In this document: in pieces, positions 53,492-61,904 of the stretch
Layout of the letters: every line of letters begins with the position of its first letter
Position numbering within the stretch: the stretch's first letter is position 1
From: Pontibacterium sp049603715
Lineage (GTDB): Bacteria; Pseudomonadota; Gammaproteobacteria; Pseudomonadales; Balneatricaceae
Reading direction: 5' to 3'
Length of the DNA: 64,000 bases
Assembly: GCA_049603715.1 (NCBI GenBank)
Contig: JBMYSW010000018.1
Location: forward strand, 1-64,000
Position numbers and translations under genes: made by a program
The notes under the pieces: generated by a model
What the model saw: the letters and a program-made list of their open reading frames with translations, nothing else
Databases searched by the model: none
What the model was told of the DNA's origin: nothing

Positions 53492-54550
53492 GTGAAGTTA
53501 TTTAATTGCCAGTCGTGTGGCCAAACCCTGATGTTTGAAAACACCCAGTGCGAGGCCTGTGGCCACGCATTGGGCTTTGTTGCTCCCTCGTTAAGCTTGC
53601 ACGCGTTAACACCTGTGGAAGGTGGTTTTCAGTTACTGGGAGACACCTCGGGCAACCTTTGGCGTTATTGCGATAACCATCAACACGGTGCATGTAACTG
53701 GTTGGTGACGGGTGAGGATCAACTTTGCACTGCCTGCGAGCTTAATCGCTATATCCCTAACCTCAATGGCATTGAGGAGAAAGAGGCGTGGCAGCAACTA
53801 GAATTTGCCAAGCATCGTTTGGTTTACAGTTTGTTGCGTTTAAACCTGCCTGTGGTGAGTAAAGTGGCATCGCCCGACGGTCTCGCTTTTGACTTTATTT
53901 CGGAAGAGAACCAAGTGCCCGAAGAGGCCAGCACACTCACAGGCCATGCCGATGGCCAAGTCACGATTAATGCGGCCGAAGCGGATGCGGTTGAACGCGA
54001 GCAAATGCGCGAAGACATGAACGAGTCTTACCGTACGCTTATTGGTCATTTTCGCCATGAAGTCGGCCATTATTATTGGGATGTTCTGATTGGCGCAGAT
54101 GAGACCAAAATAGCGGCATTTCGCGCCTTATTCGGTGATGAACAATTAGACTACGCCGAGGCATTAGAGCAACATTATGCGACCCCCAAAGCAGATTGGC
54201 GTGATTCACATATCAGCGTTTATGCCTCGTCGCACCCGTGGGAAGATTGGGCCGAGACTTGGGCGCATTACTTCCATTTGATGGACACCCTTGAAACAGC
54301 CCATGCGTTAGGTATGAGCTTAAATCCGGCCTCGGGTACGCACCCCAACGTGTATATGCCATTGCTGGCCGACCCATACGAAGTGTCGGACTTTGATGCT
54401 TTGATGAGTCAATATTTGCCACTCACCTTTGCAGTGAACAGCCTGAATCGAGGAATGGGACAGCCTGATCTATACCCATTTGTGTTGGTGCCTAAGGTGC
54501 GAGAGAAACTAGCCTTTGTGCATCAGCTATTGCGAGAGGGGAAGCAATAA
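53492..54550 (+). CDS. Zinc-binding metallopeptidase-like protein
   Basis: 352 residues from the GTG at 53492 (VKLFNCQSCG); an upstream ATG at 53471 lies in the preceding gene and is less likely. N-terminal zinc ribbon (CQSCGQTLMFENTQCEACG), two more cysteine pairs (CDNHQHGAC, LCTACE) and a gluzincin-type HEVGHYYW (HExxH), with a downstream Glu in EDWAETWAHYFH. Matches the putative zinc-binding peptidase family Peptidase_Mx. Probably co-transcribed with the amidase fusion. Confidence 0.9.
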   Translation: MKLFNCQSCGQTLMFENTQCEACGHALGFVAPSLSLHALTPVEGGFQLLGDTSGNLWRYCDNHQHGACNWLVTGEDQLCTACELNRYIPNLNGIEEKEAWQQLEFAKHRLVYSLLRLNLPVVSKVASPDGLAFDFISEENQVPEEASTLTGHADGQVTINAAEADAVEREQMREDMNESYRTLIGHFRHEVGHYYWDVLIGADETKIAAFRALFGDEQLDYAEALEQHYATPKADWRDSHISVYASSHPWEDWAETWAHYFHLMDTLETAHALGMSLNPASGTHPNVYMPLLADPYEVSDFDALMSQYLPLTFAVNSLNRGMGQPDLYPFVLVPKVREKLAFVHQLLREGKQ

Positions 54551-54610
54551 GCGCACTTTGAATCTTTAAACGAGCAAGGGCGCAGCGCATTGCACTGTGC
54601 CCAGCCAAGA

Positions 54611-55477
54611 TTAAAGACGACTCAACAACTCGGCTTTTTTACTTTGAAACTCGCTTTCTGATAGCACGCCCGCCGCGTGAAGCTGGCCTAGCTTTTCAAT
54701 AAGCGCCAACGCTTCCATCGAGCTTTCAACATTTACGCTTTGAGCCACAGGTGCAGGTGGTACGGCAACAGGCTCGGGAGCAGGTGCTAGCTCCACCGCT
54801 GGCTGAGCGGGGTAAAGGCTGGTTTCTGGCTCAATAGGCGCGGGCTCGTCAAATGTGGTGGTTGGGTACAGTGGTGGTGTTTCAGAGGCAACACCCATAG
54901 GCTCGGCTACGGGAGCCATTGAGGTTTTATTGCTGTAAACCACAGGTAAGGTGGCCACAGGCACAACGCCATATTGGCTGGTAAAGGTCATTTGATCGTT
55001 ACCGCCTTGTTGCTGGCCTACACCGCCAATATGGTGGTCCAGTGTGTTATACACGGTCACTTCGTCAAAAACTTTAACGGCTAAGCGGCCGTTAAAAATG
55101 GCGTATTCGGCGCTGTTTTGGCTGCCGGTACTGTGAGGCGCGCCAAGGTCTAGTTCGCTTGGCCACCAGTGTTGTGGGCTGTTGTTGTTGCCACGGTACA
55201 CAGGGAAAATTTGTGTTGTTGCCAAGGCGTTTGATAGTTCGTTACACAAGTTATCAACGGTGTTTTTAAGCTGCATGTTAAACATGTCGCCCACCATGGT
55301 CATGCCGCCTTGCATCCACTGGCCCGAACCGCCGAGTTCCCATACGTTAAATTGTGCCATGGTGCCGCCACCGTTATTGACGGCGATGAGCATGTGCTCA
55401 ACGGTGTCGGTTTGAAGGGCGTAACGATAGGCTAAATCAGCAACGAGTTGCTGGCCTGCGGGGGTGAGCTCGAGCAT
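54611..55477 (-). CDS. SHOCT-domain protein
   Basis: 288 residues. N-terminal globular part of unknown family (to about 165), a long Pro/Glu/Ala linker with repeats of PAPEP type (about 200-250), and a C-terminal SHOCT domain (LIEKLGQLHAAGVLSESEFQSKKAELL). SHOCT is a short helical hairpin thought to mediate oligomer formation. The N-terminal part contains FNVWELGGSGQWMQGGMTMVGDMFN, a Met/Gly-rich stretch. ATG at 55477. Confidence 0.8.
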   Translation of the reverse strand: MLELTPAGQQLVADLAYRYALQTDTVEHMLIAVNNGGGTMAQFNVWELGGSGQWMQGGMTMVGDMFNMQLKNTVDNLCNELSNALATTQIFPVYRGNNNSPQHWWPSELDLGAPHSTGSQNSAEYAIFNGRLAVKVFDEVTVYNTLDHHIGGVGQQQGGNDQMTFTSQYGVVPVATLPVVYSNKTSMAPVAEPMGVASETPPLYPTTTFDEPAPIEPETSLYPAQPAVELAPAPEPVAVPPAPVAQSVNVESSMEALALIEKLGQLHAAGVLSESEFQSKKAELLSRL

Positions 55478-55641
55478 AAAAACTAACTCCGTTGTTTGGA
55501 CATGCTGTGCGAAAAAGGGTGTGGTTCTGTGCCCTTAAAATATACGCTCAGTTATACCTTATTTAGCGATTAAATGATGCAGTGCAACGTAAAAACTATG
55601 AGTTTTAATTCGCCTCTCCGCAGGTTTTTGCGACTTTATTG

Positions 55642-56184
55642 TCAGCGCTCGACTTTAAACAAGGTATCTAGTGACAGTTTGCCGGGACCTTTGGCAATAA
55701 TGACCAATAAACACAGGGCCCACCAAGCCGCTGGGTTCCACCAATGAGACCAGGTTGGGAAGACGGCGAGCTGAATAAACAAGGTCATTGCAAGGAGACC
55801 GAGGGCAGCGGGTCGGCTGATAAAACCAACAATTAACAGAATAGGAAGTACGATTTCGAGGACGCCAGCGGTAACGGCCAATCCTTCAATGGCGCTGATG
55901 ATCCAGCTGCCCTCGGGGTAGTCTAGGGTGGTTGGGTCACACAGCAACAGAGCGCCTGGGCGAATGGGGTCAGGGCAAAAAAACTCGTATAAAAAGAGGT
56001 CGTACTTGTCGGTATTAAAGTCTAAAAAACCATTCCACTTTGAAAGGCCCGAGGCCAAAAATACCTTGGCGACCAGCAAACGAGCACTGAGTAAAGTCAG
56101 GGGCGATAGCCACTTGTCTAGTGCCCCTGAGAGTGATTGATACCCTTTTAGGCTTTGAGCAAAAAAAGAGGATGAAGGTGTCAT
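55642..56184 (-). CDS. DoxX family membrane protein of the bufferin operon
   Basis: 180 residues, four hydrophobic helices. The DoxX pattern ARLLVAKVFLASGLSKWNGFLDF begins the domain, and LFIQLAVFPTWSHWWNPAAWWAL ends it. It lies 15 nt after the bufC stop and is the last gene of the bufferin operon, a position where DoxX-type proteins often occur in such clusters. Role there is unknown; a quinone- or thiol-related function is only a guess. No other gene follows closely on this strand. Confidence 0.88.
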   Translation of the reverse strand: MTPSSSFFAQSLKGYQSLSGALDKWLSPLTLLSARLLVAKVFLASGLSKWNGFLDFNTDKYDLFLYEFFCPDPIRPGALLLCDPTTLDYPEGSWIISAIEGLAVTAGVLEIVLPILLIVGFISRPAALGLLAMTLFIQLAVFPTWSHWWNPAAWWALCLLVIIAKGPGKLSLDTLFKVER

Positions 56185-56199
56185 GTTACGCTCCTTGTC

Positions 56200-57006
56200 T
56201 TAACAGGCCTGCGAAGGAAGGGTGAAAAAACCCTCGGCCAGCCAGTGGCCAAAGGTGGTAGATAAATCGAAGTTTGGGTCGATGAACAGGGCCTGCTCTG
56301 CGGCGGTTGCTAGGGGCTCGCCGTTGGCGAGCGTAGCCAAAAAAGCCGTTTCGGTGGCGCTTAATGGATTAAAAAAGACTTGTGACTCAGAGTGCCAAAA
56401 CAGAACTGTTTGTGGCTGCGGCTCTAGGGACAAGCGCTTGGGTAGCTGGTTATTGAGTTTAAGCTGTTGCCATAGGTCGCTAACGGGCCATGTCAGTGTG
56501 AGAAGCACAAGGTCTGGCCTGAGTGCGACAAAAAGCTGGCTTGGGTCTTGGCCCACATGGGCCATGGCTTCGCCAAAACCTTCGGGTGTAAGTGGCGCGG
56601 TGCGTTTATTGGCGGTGTTCATGTTCAAACCATGCAATACCGTTAGCCAGGCATAATCTAAGCGAGCGATATTGCTTAAATACGGAAGCTGGTGGTCTTG
56701 CTCGTGTGTGTGCAAGTAAGCTGCAAACGTATCGCCGTAGCCCACCAGCGAGCCTGTTTTTGGTGGGGCGTCTGAGACATGGGCTTTGGCCAAGGCGTAA
56801 AAATAATCTCTGCCAACAAGGCTTAGCACCGTCGGAAAATTCGCAGCGAGCGCATCACAACAGGCTTTGTAAAAGCCGTTGCGATAAACCGCGAGTCGCT
56901 GCAAGTGTTCGGGCTGAGTACAATAATCGCGTAGCGATGCGTGATCGTTGCTGGTGAGGTACTGAGCAAAGGCCTCTAAAAACTGTGGGTGAGCATTCGT
57001 CGACAT
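56200..57006 (-). CDS. bufC: Bufferin biosynthesis partner BufC (DUF2063)
   Basis: 268 residues from the ATG at 57006, which overlaps the bufB stop (TGATG); an upstream start at 57036 lies inside bufB. N-terminal DUF2063 domain (LQRLAVYRNGFYKACCDALAANFPTVLSLVGRDYF) of the putative DNA-binding type, here the recognition partner of the MNIO enzyme rather than a DNA-binding protein. It delivers the precursor to BufB in characterised systems. Short overlap indicates translational coupling. Confidence 0.88.
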   Translation of the reverse strand: MSTNAHPQFLEAFAQYLTSNDHASLRDYCTQPEHLQRLAVYRNGFYKACCDALAANFPTVLSLVGRDYFYALAKAHVSDAPPKTGSLVGYGDTFAAYLHTHEQDHQLPYLSNIARLDYAWLTVLHGLNMNTANKRTAPLTPEGFGEAMAHVGQDPSQLFVALRPDLVLLTLTWPVSDLWQQLKLNNQLPKRLSLEPQPQTVLFWHSESQVFFNPLSATETAFLATLANGEPLATAAEQALFIDPNFDLSTTFGHWLAEGFFTLPSQAC

Positions 57007-57974
57007 CACAATATCTCCATCGTGGGTGTTAGCCAAGCCGATGCTGGCTGAATGGGCGCGTCATCGCCGTTCAGTTGTTTGCTTTTCGCCGCTAGAATTA
57101 TGGCCTGTGCTTGGTTTCTTTCTGCAATGAGTTCTGCAAATGGCGGCAAGTTGGCATCGCGCTCAAGTAGCACCGGTTTAGGGCCGAGGTGAGCAAGGGC
57201 AACCCCCAGTAATGACCACACACTCTGTGCTACTGGATGAGCGTGGCTGTCGATGAGTAAGCTGTCGCCTAGGTGTTCGTCTGCTACATGCCCCGCAATA
57301 TGAATCTCGCCAACCAGTGCAGGCGGCAATGCTTTGATATAGGCATATGGGTCCATTTTGCAGTTATGGGCGCTCAAAAATAGATTATTGATGTCGAGCA
57401 AAAGACCGCAGCCACTTTTTTGCGCGGCCGCTACCAAAAACTCCGGCTCGTCCATTTCGCTAACAAAGTCGAGGTAGTTGGTTGGGTTTTCAATCAATAT
57501 CGATCGACCAATTCCGTTTTGGTAAGCATCTACACCGTTGATCAGCTGCGCTAGCGCCTGCTCGGTGCGGGGTAGCGGCAAAAGATCAGCAAAATAATGG
57601 CCCCCGTTGCTCGACCAAACGGCATGTTCCGACACGGCTGCTGGATTAAAGCGGTCGATGAGTGCCTTTACTTTTGCGAGGTGGTTAGGGTCTGGGCGCT
57701 CTGCGCCTCCTAACGAACCACCCACACCGTGAAAGCTAAGCGGATGGCACTGTGCAATGGCTTCGAGCGCGGCGAGTCGCGGCCCGTGGTTTAGAAAATA
57801 GTTTTCGGTGTGCACCTCACACCAAAGTAGGTCTTTGTTATAGGCGAGTGTTTCGTCTAAATGCTCGGGCTTAAAGCCAATACCTGCTGTTTGTGGCAAG
57901 CGAGTAATTGGGGTAGAGGGCTCATAATTAGAGAGTTTAGACTGAGCATGATGAGGTGCATTGGTTGAGTTCAT
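57006..57974 (-). CDS. bufB: Multinuclear non-heme iron oxidase BufB (MNIO, DUF692)
   Basis: 322 residues. TIM-barrel iron oxidase of the MNIO family, which modifies cysteines of RiPP precursors. Metal ligands are seen in LSFHGVGGSLG, VSEHAVWSSN, ILIENPTNYLDF, LLLDINNLFL and EIHIAGHVADEH. In bufferin systems BufB with BufC converts precursor Cys residues into thiooxazole-type heterocycles that chelate copper. ATG at 57974. It lies 256 nt downstream of the precursor gene, beyond a stem-loop. Confidence 0.93.
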   Translation of the reverse strand: MNSTNAPHHAQSKLSNYEPSTPITRLPQTAGIGFKPEHLDETLAYNKDLLWCEVHTENYFLNHGPRLAALEAIAQCHPLSFHGVGGSLGGAERPDPNHLAKVKALIDRFNPAAVSEHAVWSSNGGHYFADLLPLPRTEQALAQLINGVDAYQNGIGRSILIENPTNYLDFVSEMDEPEFLVAAAQKSGCGLLLDINNLFLSAHNCKMDPYAYIKALPPALVGEIHIAGHVADEHLGDSLLIDSHAHPVAQSVWSLLGVALAHLGPKPVLLERDANLPPFAELIAERNQAQAIILAAKSKQLNGDDAPIQPASAWLTPTMEIL

Positions 57975-58230
57975 ACGCGATGTGCACTTGTAGTTTTTTA
58001 TTTTAAATGTGAGAGTTTAATGATGATAATTTAAATACTAAATTGGCTCAAATCTGAAAATAAGATGAAAGTTAATAATAGCTTTTATTTAAGTGTTTAT
58101 GAAAATAACCTGAATAAAGGGCGTCTGTTTAAATTTAATAATTTTTCAAATATGAATTTTTTCTGATATTTGGATTTTGCCTCTTGGATAAGGGGCTGAT
58201 GTTATCATAGCCCCTTATCCGCTAAGGCAA
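57975..58230 (-). promoter_or_regulatory. bufA1-bufB spacer with perfect stem-loop
   Basis: 256 nt, strongly AT-rich. GGATAAGGGGCT (58186-58197) and AGCCCCTTATCC (58209-58220) form a perfect 12-bp stem with an 11-nt loop, 10 nt after the bufA1 stop. There is no U-run, so an mRNA-stabilising stem or partial terminator is more likely than full termination. A 17-bp motif TATGAAAATAACCTGAA (58098-58114) lies in the spacer, and a second copy lies upstream of bufA1 (58818-58834). Confidence 0.7.
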
Positions 58231-58596
58231 TTAAGACATTCGATCGATAGGCATCGTAGATGCTTTGCCTTTTGGTGTTTCGATAAATTCGCAGGTGCCT
58301 TTTGGTGCATAGGTCCAAGCGTTGCCTTGGAAGTCCATGGTTGACGTGCCTTCACAGCTGGTGCCAGCGCCCGCCGCACAGTCGTTTTCACCCGCTAGCG
58401 CGATACCGTAACACTTGTCCTTGCGGCCACGTGGGGCTTCGCCGCTGGCGATCCAATTGTTAATTTCCATCGCCGCTTTAGCGGGAGCGCCATCTGCAAC
58501 CGTTAGCTGGCTATTAGGCTTAGCCATTGCTGACGTTGAAGCGGCAGCAGTAACAGCACCGGCAAGAAGTGCTTGAGCGATTGTTGACTTGTTCAT
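58231..58596 (-). CDS. bufA1: Bufferin precursor BufA1 (DUF2282)
   Basis: 121 residues. Signal peptide (IAQALLAGAVTAAASTSAMA, cleavage near 25), then a mature chain with four Cys at 62, 73, 81 and 102. The block KCYGIALAGENDCAAGAGTSCEGTSTMDFQGNAW... GTCEF is the DUF2282 signature; positions 61-104 carry it. In characterised bufferins, the central cysteines are modified by the MNIO enzyme and the secreted product buffers copper. ATG at 58596, AAGGAAAACG upstream. First gene of the operon. Confidence 0.92.
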   Translation of the reverse strand: MNKSTIAQALLAGAVTAAASTSAMAKPNSQLTVADGAPAKAAMEINNWIASGEAPRGRKDKCYGIALAGENDCAAGAGTSCEGTSTMDFQGNAWTYAPKGTCEFIETPKGKASTMPIDRMS

Positions 58597-59284
58597 GTCG
58601 TTTTCCTTTTTTTGTTAGAAGGTGATGTGAGTAAAAATAAAACCCATACATATCCAATCATTGATTATATGTTTGAGTGTTTATTTGATTTTTAGGTCGT
58701 CGGTTTTTTAGCCTGCTTACATAACTTTACAAAGTTTTTTTAAATTTTTTTAATTTTATTAAATTCTGTTTTTTAAATTTTACTTTGGTGGGTTTGATTG
58801 GTTTTTATCAGGGTTAATATGAAAATAACCTGAAATATTTATAGAAATTTACGTTAAAAATTAAATCTAAAAGGTGGTGCTAAGCCTGTGTATATCAGCT
58901 TGGATATCAGAGTGTCGTCTAGTGTGGGCTGGCGCGTCGTTTAGGAATGACTTTAAGAGTCGATTGATCATCTCGGCCGTCCAGTCACTAAGGCATAGCG
59001 GATCTTTAGACGAACAGGGAAAATGAAAGCAAACTGTAAGCGAGTTGTAGGTGTTTATAATGATAGTAATCATTATCATTAGCGTTTTAGATTTAGCTGT
59101 GATAATTTTCGGCCTACATAATTTTGGGGTGAGCCAATATTTGCTAAATGCGCTGATCGTTGATGTTTGCTTTTGCTCAAGGCTGGATGGAAGCAGGCCA
59201 TAGGCCTAGACCAAAATTTTGTATCGCTCCAACAGACTATCCCTAATAGATAAATGAATAGAAGAACTAATAGGAAGTAAAACT
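58597..59284. promoter_or_regulatory. AT-rich divergent region of bufA1 and DUF4856 genes
   Basis: 688 nt with no convincing gene; a 70-codon frame (58867-59079, - strand) is doubtful. The left part (58660-58860) is extremely AT-rich and should hold the bufA1 promoter. The 17-bp motif copy lies at 58818-58834. A Fur-like box lies at 59057-59080. Between it and 59285 is a leader of about 200 nt with ATTTTGG/CCAAAAT arms (59119 and 59211) and AGGCC/GGCCT arms that could fold. GTG start at 59285 has AGGAAG upstream. Confidence 0.5.
59057..59080. promoter_or_regulatory. Fur-like box
   Basis: Overlapping NAT(A/T)AT-type hexamers in both orientations: ATAATGATAGTAATCATTATC runs through this span. 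The 19-bp stretch ending at 59077 matches the Fur consensus at 15 of 19 positions. It lies about 205 nt before the DUF4856 start and about 460 nt before bufA1 on the other strand, so iron control of the first is the simplest reading. Confidence 0.75.
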
Positions 59285-60694
59285 GTGAAACTTAATCCCC
59301 TAGTATCTGCCGTAGCATTGGCTGCAATGATGACCACTGGCCAAGCATTGGCTCAAGACAAAGCGTACGCCGACTTCCCAGTGACTGTTAAAGGCTACGA
59401 AGGCAAAGCTGAGAGCTCTGTATCTTACGGCGGCCAAATGGCGCGTCACGTACTACACACCTCGCTAAAATCTTTGTCTGGTAAAGGCACAGGTGAAGCT
59501 AACCCAGAGCTAAAAGCTCAAATGTTGGCTTACTACGAAGGCAGTGAAGAGGGCCACGCGATTATTTCACCAAAAACCAAAGGTGATTTTGTTATTGCAC
59601 AAACGCGAGTAGAAGAGCTTTCTAAAGGCAAAAACCTTTCTGGTAAAACTTACAAAGGCGCGATCACAGCGTGGCCGGGTAACATGACAGGCCCAGAAGT
59701 TTTACGTTTCATGATCGACAAAGCGTCGTCGTCTGAAAAAGGTTACGACCCACTAAACGGCCTAGACTACATCCAGCTTATTTCTAAGTTTGCGATGGGT
59801 GCGGTGTTCTACAACCAAGCGGTTGATAACTACCTAGACGAAAAACTAGAAGCGGACACTAAGCCAAACGATAAGCCTTACAAAGCAGGTACTGCTTACA
59901 CGGGTAAAGAGCACGTTTGGGATGAGGCGTTTGGTTACTTCGGCGCGCCTGCAAACGTATTGTCTTTGACACCTGCACAAGCCTACAACATCGCAAAGCT
60001 TAAATCAGAAGCCTTTGCTTTGGCTGACGCTAACAACGACGGCAAAGTAAGCTTGTACACTGAGTCAGTTTACGCACACGCTTACTACGCTGCGGGTGCA
60101 GATAAAAGCGGTAAAACTACTTACCTAAAAGATATCTCTGAGGCCTTCATCGATGGCCGTCAGTTGATTACCGACGCGAACGGCGAAAAGTTGAGTGATG
60201 AAGAACGTGCTCAGCTAAAAGCTTACGCTAAAGTGATTGGCGATAACTGGGGAAAAGTAATCGCAGAAGCAGCATTCAAATACGCAGGCTCTGTTTACAA
60301 AGATATCGAAAAGCTAAACGCAGCGCTTGATGCAAATGCAGATATAAGCAAAATCATGCGTACTTACGCTAAGCACTGGGGCGAGCTAAAAGGTTTTGCA
60401 ATGGCATTGCAAACGGGCGGTAAAGATCTAGGCGAAACGTCTGTTAAGCTAAACCGTTTGATCGGTTTCGGTCCTGTATTGTTGGGTAACACTCAAGTGA
60501 CAGGTATCGACGCAGAGGGCAACTACGTTCAAAGCAGCACTCAAACACTGGATGAGTACATGCTAAAAATGTTGCAAACTCAGCAGCTATTGGTTGACGC
60601 CTTTGGCGTTGAAGCGCGCGGTAACGACGTGCTTGCTGGCATGGGTAGCCTTATTGAAAAACTAGGTAACGCAGCAGAAGCTGAAAACGACTAA
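59285..60694 (+). CDS. DUF4856 secreted protein, probably iron-regulated
   Basis: 469 residues from a GTG with AGGAAG upstream. Signal peptide (VSAVALAAMMTTGQALAQ, cleavage near 23) then a helical domain with GGQMARHVLHTSLKSL, GKEHVWDEAFGYFGAP and a HWGELKGFAMALQ motif, matching DUF4856, a family distantly similar to imelysin-type iron-acquisition proteins. An EF-hand-like loop DANNDGKVSLYTE lies near residue 250. The Fur-like box upstream supports an iron-related role; location is periplasmic or outer-membrane-associated. Codon use is biased to frequent codons, suggesting high expression. Confidence 0.85.
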   Translation: MKLNPLVSAVALAAMMTTGQALAQDKAYADFPVTVKGYEGKAESSVSYGGQMARHVLHTSLKSLSGKGTGEANPELKAQMLAYYEGSEEGHAIISPKTKGDFVIAQTRVEELSKGKNLSGKTYKGAITAWPGNMTGPEVLRFMIDKASSSEKGYDPLNGLDYIQLISKFAMGAVFYNQAVDNYLDEKLEADTKPNDKPYKAGTAYTGKEHVWDEAFGYFGAPANVLSLTPAQAYNIAKLKSEAFALADANNDGKVSLYTESVYAHAYYAAGADKSGKTTYLKDISEAFIDGRQLITDANGEKLSDEERAQLKAYAKVIGDNWGKVIAEAAFKYAGSVYKDIEKLNAALDANADISKIMRTYAKHWGELKGFAMALQTGGKDLGETSVKLNRLIGFGPVLLGNTQVTGIDAEGNYVQSSTQTLDEYMLKMLQTQQLLVDAFGVEARGNDVLAGMGSLIEKLGNAAEAEND

Positions 60695-60742
60695 TACAAC
60701 TAAGCGTATCGGTGCGTTAGCGTCGTATCCTTAGTAGTGAGT

Positions 60743-60785
60743 AAAGCCTAGGTGACAAGGGTATCCTTAATCGCCTAGGCTTTTT
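60743..60785 (+). terminator. Terminator of the DUF4856 gene
   Basis: AAAGCCTAGG (60743-60752) pairs perfectly with CCTAGGCTTT (60774-60783), with an inner AAGG/CCTT stem in the loop and a T-run. It ends only 4 nt before the next start codon at 60790. Confidence 0.88.
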
Positions 60786-60789
60786 GTTT

Positions 60790-61788
60790 ATGAGCGAATT
60801 GATTCTTTCTTACTTCAATGACCTTTGGTCGAGCGTTTACGAGACCAGTGCTAATCCGCGCAAGCGAGTGTACTGGGGTTATCTCCTGCTCGCTCTAGCC
60901 ACCGCGGTTGTATGGCTAAAGTGTAAACGTGGACAGTCCTTTGGTCAGGGCGTTAAGTCTGTTTTGAGCCGCGATATCTGGCTGTCGCCGTCGGTTATTG
61001 GCGACTACAAAGTGTTACTTATTAATAAAGCCATATTGTTGCTGGTGGTGCCGCTGTTTCTCACAAAGCTAGCGGTGGCGACTTGGTTGTTCCAAATGCT
61101 GTTTCGCCATGTCGGTGCGCCGCCGGGGAATGATTGGCTGCCCTCATGGGCGATTCCTATCGCATTTACTGTTTTTCTTTTTTTGCTCGATGATTTTGCG
61201 CGATATTACCTGCATCGCTTGATGCATCGTATTCCTGCCTTGTGGGCTTTTCATCAAGTGCATCATTCCGCCCGGGTAATGACACCTTTTACCGTTCTGC
61301 GTACACACCCTGTCGAGAGCTTTTTGTTTACGCTGCGAAGTGTCTTGGTGCAGGGCATCTCAATTGGTTTGTTCATCTACCTGTTTGGCAACCAAGTCGA
61401 CTTAGTGACGGTGCTGGGCGTGAATATCTTTGTATTTATGTTTAATGTGGCTGGGGCTAACCTGCGTCACTCCCATGTGCCCATCAATTATTGGCCGTGG
61501 TTAGAGCGCTGGCTTATCTCACCTGCCCAACACCAAATTCACCACTCCCAGTTAACTCGACATTACGATCGTAACTTTGGCGCGGTGTTAGCCGTTTGGG
61601 ACCGCTTGGGAGGTAGCCTACACCCATCTGAACCTGACACAGAGCTGACCTTTGGTGTGACTAAAGTACCCAAAGCAGACGAGCAACATCTAAAAACCTT
61701 GTATTTAAAGCCCTTTGCCATGGCTTATCGTGCATTGTTACCTAAACGCTTTAAGCGTAATCGCGTTGAGAAGCGCTCGCTTAGTTAA
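60790..61788 (+). CDS. Sterol desaturase / fatty acid hydroxylase family protein
   Basis: 332 residues from the ATG at 60790 (the TTG two codons earlier is in a T-run). Di-iron membrane hydroxylase: histidine clusters HRLMHR, HQVHHS and HQIHHS with several hydrophobic helices (LLLVVPLFLTKLAVATWLF, AIPIAFTVFLFLLDDFA). Substrate unknown; family members hydroxylate or desaturate lipids. The start sits directly behind a terminator and lacks a ribosome site, so its expression may depend on read-through or on an internal start. Confidence 0.87.
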   Translation: MSELILSYFNDLWSSVYETSANPRKRVYWGYLLLALATAVVWLKCKRGQSFGQGVKSVLSRDIWLSPSVIGDYKVLLINKAILLLVVPLFLTKLAVATWLFQMLFRHVGAPPGNDWLPSWAIPIAFTVFLFLLDDFARYYLHRLMHRIPALWAFHQVHHSARVMTPFTVLRTHPVESFLFTLRSVLVQGISIGLFIYLFGNQVDLVTVLGVNIFVFMFNVAGANLRHSHVPINYWPWLERWLISPAQHQIHHSQLTRHYDRNFGAVLAVWDRLGGSLHPSEPDTELTFGVTKVPKADEQHLKTLYLKPFAMAYRALLPKRFKRNRVEKRSLS

Positions 61789-61904
61789 TAAGGGAAAGCT
61801 CATCAGAGAAGGGCTTGGGTTTCTGCGGCGATTGGGTTAGCGTATTTCTTTTTATGCGATGGTTTGGCGAAACGCGCTAAACCAAGAGGGCTGTAGGGGA
61901 ATAT

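Noticed and set aside
58867..59079. 70-codon - strand frame beside the Fur box
   Set aside because: Its first codons are the Fur-like box itself, no family match and no ribosome site.
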